A DNA stretch of 35,848 nucleotides from Ectocarpus siliculosus (lineage: Eukaryota > Sar > Phaeophyceae > Ectocarpales > Ectocarpaceae), in NCBI GenBank assembly GCA_000310025.1, contig FN649729.1, positions 3,429,348 to 3,465,195 of the forward strand, given 5' to 3'. Below are positions 31,644 through 35,848 of the stretch, piece after piece. The notes under the pieces were generated by a model, which ran no database searches, was not told the DNA's origin, and was given only the letters and a program-made list of their open reading frames with translations. The position numbers and the translations under genes were made by a program. The stretch's first letter is position 1, and each line of letters begins with the position of its first letter.

Positions 31644-34600
31644 ATGATGAGGCTGTTGGCGATGGTGTGGGTGTGTTTGATGGCGGTGCTCACGTCTGCC
31701 CACAACCCGACGGCAGGAGGCGGAGGCGGCCACAAGGGATACTCCTTGGGCATCCGAGACTCGATCATGATCGCTCACAGCTTTGAGGGACCGCAGTTCG
31801 GGCCTGCCCAAGAGGTGTGTTTGTTCCCCCAAAGCGCAGACTATTTTGCTGACCTACCGCCACCCAAGAGGAATTGGGGGGTGGGCTGCTGTACGAGCAC
31901 GCGGGTGCGGCCTCCAACAGGAGACGATGAGGCTTGGGCCGCTGGGGTACATAGCTGATTGCCCACCTGTCATCCCAGGTCTGTTATCCTTCGCATGTCA
32001 AAGGAACCAACCTCTTGTTGGAGAGGCGGATCGCAATCTCCCTCTATTTCTCTCTCGACATTGCCCGATGCTGTACACCGACTGAGCCAAACACACTCAG
32101 GAGTCCCCTCGCAATGCGAAGTCCTTGTCAGCTACGGCTGGCTGCAGGCTACTGCTGTGTACCACGTTTCACGTTTCGAAACATGTCACCATGAGAGAAG
32201 ACATGACTGGCGGCATCGTGTGCATCTCGCAAACCTCGGGACTCCCGTTCAGATGCATGGGGCGACGTACACGGTCGATGCCGAGTTCAAGACGGACGCC
32301 CTCGTGGAAAAGTCCAACTGGGTCGTGGACATAGGCGCCGCCTCGGAGATGCTCGCTGCGGTGCTGTCCAAGTACAACTTCAAGAACCTCAACGAGATCT
32401 TCCCCGGACAAAACACAACCACCGAGTTCATGTGCAAGGTACTGAAGGGTGGCAATCGAGGGTCGTGCTGCTGCGTCGGTTTTTCTCTCCCCAGATTTTA
32501 TTTTGTGGTGGTATCGTTCGACAGCAGTGTGGTGGACGCAGCGGCGTACGCGCTTTTCACGTTTGCAGGACTCTTGACGCTGAAGTGTGGTGAGTCCCGG
32601 GGCAGAATGACATTTCCGAGACTCATTATTTCATCTAATTGCGACAACAACTCCGATTTCGTGGTATACATACGCCCGCCCACGTTCACCCGAAACGCAT
32701 GCCGAAACAGGTGATCGACAAGTAACCATGTTCCTCGCCAACGGGTTGGGGTGGTGGTAAAGACGACATTCGTTCGTAGTTTGCGAGGCTAGGGTCGATC
32801 GCTGTACAGTAGAGGTCCCTGTTTAAGGCCACAAATTTACGGCCGGTTGCTCTGTTTAAGGCTGGTGGAATCGCCTGAACAAATCGCCTTCCTTTTTTAA
32901 GGCCGCACAGGCCTTAAACAGGGGTAGTCCCTCTTTAAGGCCTGTCGGGACCCTACGCCCACCCTGAATAAGGCCGGTTTTGAAGTGACGCACGCAGGTT
33001 CGGCCGCATTTGCAGCCACAACACAGCGGCACCTTTCACCCTTTAGCGTACAGTAGAGGTCGGTGGATTCGTCGCATGCGTAAATGTGTTGTTTGTTTTC
33101 TTGTGTGTGCCCTCTTCGTTGGACGGGTAGAGATTTCAGTTGGTGCTTGTCGCGACAGATGTAATTTAAATGTTGTTGGAGTGTGTAGGTGGAGGTTTTT
33201 CTTGTGGAAGTCCTCTCAATCTGATCAAGATCAGCGCGTATGCAGCATTTTTGTCGACCCTTCACTAGTGATATTTTTTCGTTATGTGGTTTCGTTGCCG
33301 TCCCGTACTGTCTCGTCTTCAATATTTGCTTCACAAATTGCTTACGGGGAAGCTTGGACTTATCTCGTTCTCTGCGTTTCCTTCTGCCGTAAGGTTGGTT
33401 AGCCAAGAAAGAGCATTTTTGACCAGTTACAGCATGAAGGGGGAGATACTTGATGGCATTTGCATTTGGCGGACATCAGCTACAAATTGGCGGGAAAGGA
33501 CATTTGGGAACATGCGAACATATTTGTGTGGTGCGTTTGACATTACTTCATGTACATGCCAGGTGGTGCGCACCCAAAGCGGCGCTGCGGCACTCACTGT
33601 GATTGTGTGATGTGCACCCCTGCTGGCCTTCAGCACTACACCCTAGCACTCTTGTGATTCCTCAATCCGGCCTTATTGAGGAAATCATATTCCTGTATCG
33701 GCCTTAAACAAGGGCGGTTTTTTTCAACAAGGCCGGGTGCCCTGTTTACGGCCGGTTTTCCCCCTTAACACTAGGTGGCCTTAAACAGGGACCTCTACTG
33801 TACCTGGCTGAGCGTTTGCTTTTTTGCCGAGTTGTTCGAAGTTCAGCTCTACTACCGAAACACCGCCTAGGTTGGCAACCGTTTTCTCCATTGATCCGTT
33901 GGTGGACCGCGGTGGAGACTAGAGATCAAACGTCGGTGCGGGTAGCTGCTGCTTTTGGTAGCGGTTGTGCGTTCTCACACTACTTCTTGCCGAGTCGTTC
34001 GCCAGCCATTTTTCTCGGCTGGTTGAAGTCTGCATATGTTGACCAAGAAGATGACTGAGGGAGAGCAGGAGTATCAGCGGTCATTGCTGATGTTCACCGT
34101 ATTGTGTAGCCGTCGGCCCGCTGCAGCCGCACTCATCGACACTGAAAACAAGGTTGGATGTCCATTTTGTGATATCTGCACGGAGAACCCCACAGAGTCG
34201 CAGGACGTTGAGCGTTTGATTCCAACCTGTTTTTTCTTGCACTACTCCCTCGAGCCCAAGCTACCACCACGAAACCCATTTCAAGCAATGCCTTTGCCTG
34301 CTTGCTTCTACCTCTTTCCCAATCTGGCATTTGCCCGAGAGAGTTGGTAACGGAATAAGCCATCTCCCGGGTGCAGTGATGCACTGCTCAGATCGAAATT
34401 TTTGGCAGGACTCGTCTTGGGTTCGGCACCATGCGGGTACATGCCGACGCCTTACTTCCACCGCAAACGAAAAGAGGCTCGCCGACCGCGCTGACTGCGT
34501 TGTTGGTTGGCGCGATGCCTGTTTTTGGCAGGTGATTTTCGACGAGCTCGCCGCCAAGTGCGGCAAAGACTTCCACGGCACTCTGTGCATCAAGCTGTGG

Positions 34601-34663
34601 GAGAGTCACAAGGCATGGGGGTGCTACGAGGGGGACGTTGGCGAAGAGGTGGACGAGGCATAA
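31644..34663 (+). CDS. Secreted 6-pyruvoyl-tetrahydropterin synthase/QueD-like protein (three exons, complete)
   Basis: Exons 31644-31814, 32253-32438 and 34532-34663 join at phase 0 into 162 residues. Residues 1-19 form a clear signal peptide (MMRLLAMVWVCLMAVLTSA). The rest follows the T-fold of the PTPS/QueD family: IMIAHSFEGPQFGPAQ, MHGATYTVDAEF, NWVVDIGAASEM, YNFKNLNEIF, NTTTEFMCKVIFDEL and LWESHKAWGCYEG. The canonical HGHNY is MHGATY here, so one zinc-binding His is Ala, and the canonical LDHKNLN is YNFKNLN, so the catalytic Asp-His pair is Asn-Phe. From memory, some bacterial PTPS-like proteins share AHSF, FGPAQ, HGATY and NTTTEF, so this looks like that subfamily rather than a decayed enzyme. 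Substrate unknown. The residue after the predicted cleavage is His, not the Phe common in heterokont plastid signals, which favours the secretory route. The first ATG was taken. Confidence 0.88.
32805..33802. mobile_element. pogo/Tc1-mariner-like element (~1 kb) in an intron
   Basis: A perfect 29-bp inverted repeat at 32804-32832 and 33775-33803 begins, inside a TA, with CAGTAGAGGTCCCTGTTTAA. TA on both outer sides fits the target site of the superfamily, and CAGT tips fit pogo-type elements. Both ends are packed with copies of aaggcc/ggccttaaacaggg (32821-32985 and 33665-33790), which look like subterminal binding sites. A third copy of the tip word gtacagtagaggtc lies inside at 33049-33062. 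No transposase domain is recognisable. The element is inside the second intron of the pterin-type gene. Confidence 0.88.
32897..33406 (-). other. Open frame within the pogo-like element, not recognised
   Basis: A 169-codon frame starts MANQPYGRRKRRERDKSK and is basic throughout its first half. It has no catalytic DDE/DDD pattern or helix-turn-helix that I can identify, and its end runs into the subterminal repeats. It may be a chance frame or a remnant. Confidence 0.2.
33804..34531. other. Remainder of intron 2 of the pterin-type gene
   Basis: About 730 bases between the pogo-like element and the last exon. I see no repeats, no inverted arms and no recognisable protein. Confidence 0.6.
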
Positions 34664-35848
34664 TGATGGCAGCCCACACGTCGTCATCGGAATAGCAACC
34701 CTGAGGGCCGGAGGGAGAGGAAGGATGCAGTACAGTGCACATCGGGCGACGCTTGTTTTAGGTAGCACAGTATTTTTTTGGTAACACCCATTCGGCGAGA
34801 CGGTTGCAAGCCAGATGTTTTAGCCCTGTCATAGGATCCTTTCTCCACACGTGGTGCTTTGTAGAGCAACACGTAGATTCGGGAGGGATTGGAGGACCCT
34901 GCCGCTGTTGGTTATTTCGAGACTTGCCCCGTTTCCGGGTCGCGTACCTAGTGAAGATGTTCCCGAGTTTGCGACAACACCCTGCGCGTTTATTTGTTGA
35001 CGGCATGTCAGCGCCTCCGCGTCGTTTCTTTTTCGACGCACCTGTTGGTGGTAAACAAGCCCGATGGGTGCCGGTGCTGTGCAAATTCCGAGCTTGTAGG
35101 CCAAAGAGGCCCAGGTTGGGTGAATGTTTGGCCGTGCTTGGTCCATGGGGGCTCCGTGGTATATATATCTCGAGGTACATGGGTGCTGCCGCGTACTCCC
35201 TTCAACGATGAAAAAAACAAAATCTGCCCTCGATCTAGACGTGTGGCCTCTCAACGGTTTCATCGCGCCAGCCAAAGCACGACGAACGTCGTCGGGCAGG
35301 GCAACAGTGCGCGCCACCGCCTGTGAAACTGGCAGCTAAGAAAGTGAGTCTGGAGAGAAATAAATACAAGAACCAGGTGCTCCGTGGGGAATCCTCCGCT
35401 AGAGCGCTTTTCGGCATGAGCATCTCTAGAGACAGGCCATCACGTAAAACAGTGTGGCGAATCACGAATCCTGTATTTTTGCGAGAAGTTTGCAACACAC
35501 AAGTGCGTCCAGGCCGATGCCTTGTCCGCTGTGTTGCTCCAGCCATTGCGGAATGACGAGACACAACTTACACCCGCCATCGGCTGGAATCCCATCGCAG
35601 CAGTGACACAACCATTGCGCCCCCCCCCCCCCGCCCCTAAAAAAGAGAAGGAAGTGTACATGGGTGAACTGGAAAAATAAAAAGAAAGTGCAGGGAGATG
35701 TTTGAGAAAGGAATAACCCAAAGGGAACTGTACTGTACTGGGGCATAAGAAGTGGGTTGAAAAAACGGGAAGTGGGATGGACAGGATAACTAGATTAAGG
35801 AAGAAATTTTTTAGCCACCTTTGGCCAAATAGGAAGGAACCAATGGGC
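34664..35848. other. Right-end region with no supported gene
   Basis: This follows the stop codon of the pterin-type gene. A plus-strand TATATATA lies at about 35160-35167, and an ATG at 35208 opens a 43-codon frame, but there is no domain or splice support. On the minus strand 35210-35320 reads as AVARTVALPDDVRRALAGAM after an AG, which could be an exon of a gene beginning to the right. Neither can be claimed. A C-run is at 35620-35632. Confidence 0.5.

Noticed and set aside
35208-35339. Small plus-strand gene after a TATATATA box
   Set aside because: 43 codons, no domain, no splice support; the box is a plain AT run.

Overview
This window looks like nuclear DNA from a intron-rich, GC-rich eukaryote. 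Genes are split into many small exons (most 50-240 bp) by GT-AG introns of several hundred bases to 2.5 kb, with many simple repeats, short inverted-repeat elements and one 100-N scaffold gap. The style and protein content fit a stramenopile, most likely a brown alga of the Ectocarpus type. That assignment is an inference from gene style, not a proof.

Three protein-coding genes can be assembled by joining exons whose phases agree. (1) Positions 426-25370, minus strand: a CHD chromatin remodeller (chromodomain helicase DNA-binding protein) of the CHD6-9/Kismet subfamily. It has 31 exons and about 1,577 codons in view, with TATA box and start codon at 25.4 kb. It lacks its 3' end, which runs off the left edge. 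Order: low-complexity acidic/basic N-terminus, two chromodomains, both halves of a SNF2 ATPase, then the start of the CHD6-9-type C-terminal region. (2) Positions 26967-30856, minus strand: a complete five-exon JMJD7-type JmjC 2-oxoglutarate oxygenase of 436 residues. (3) Positions 31644-34663, plus strand: a complete three-exon protein of 162 residues, related to 6-pyruvoyl-tetrahydropterin synthase/QueD. It has an N-terminal signal peptide and lacks several canonical catalytic and zinc-binding residues. Genes 2 and 3 are divergent and share a 0.79-kb upstream region.

Most of the remaining sequence is intron. The introns hold a 1.56-kb foldback element with ~565-bp inverted arms (6.08-7.63 kb), a 0.22-kb MITE (10.5-10.7 kb), a ~1-kb pogo/Tc1-mariner-like element (32.8-33.8 kb), four copies of a tRNA-like SINE family, a 30-bp minisatellite, and several tandem duplications, some of which copy a splice site. 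The sequence left of the N gap (about 11.13-11.54 kb) is an error-filled second copy of the sequence right of the gap, so the gap is probably an assembly artefact.

The genes are not an operon or pathway: one is nuclear chromatin remodelling, one is protein hydroxylation, and one is a pterin-type enzyme relative. I found no rRNA, tRNA gene, CRISPR array or virus gene. The last 1.2 kb (34.66-35.85 kb) holds no gene I can defend.
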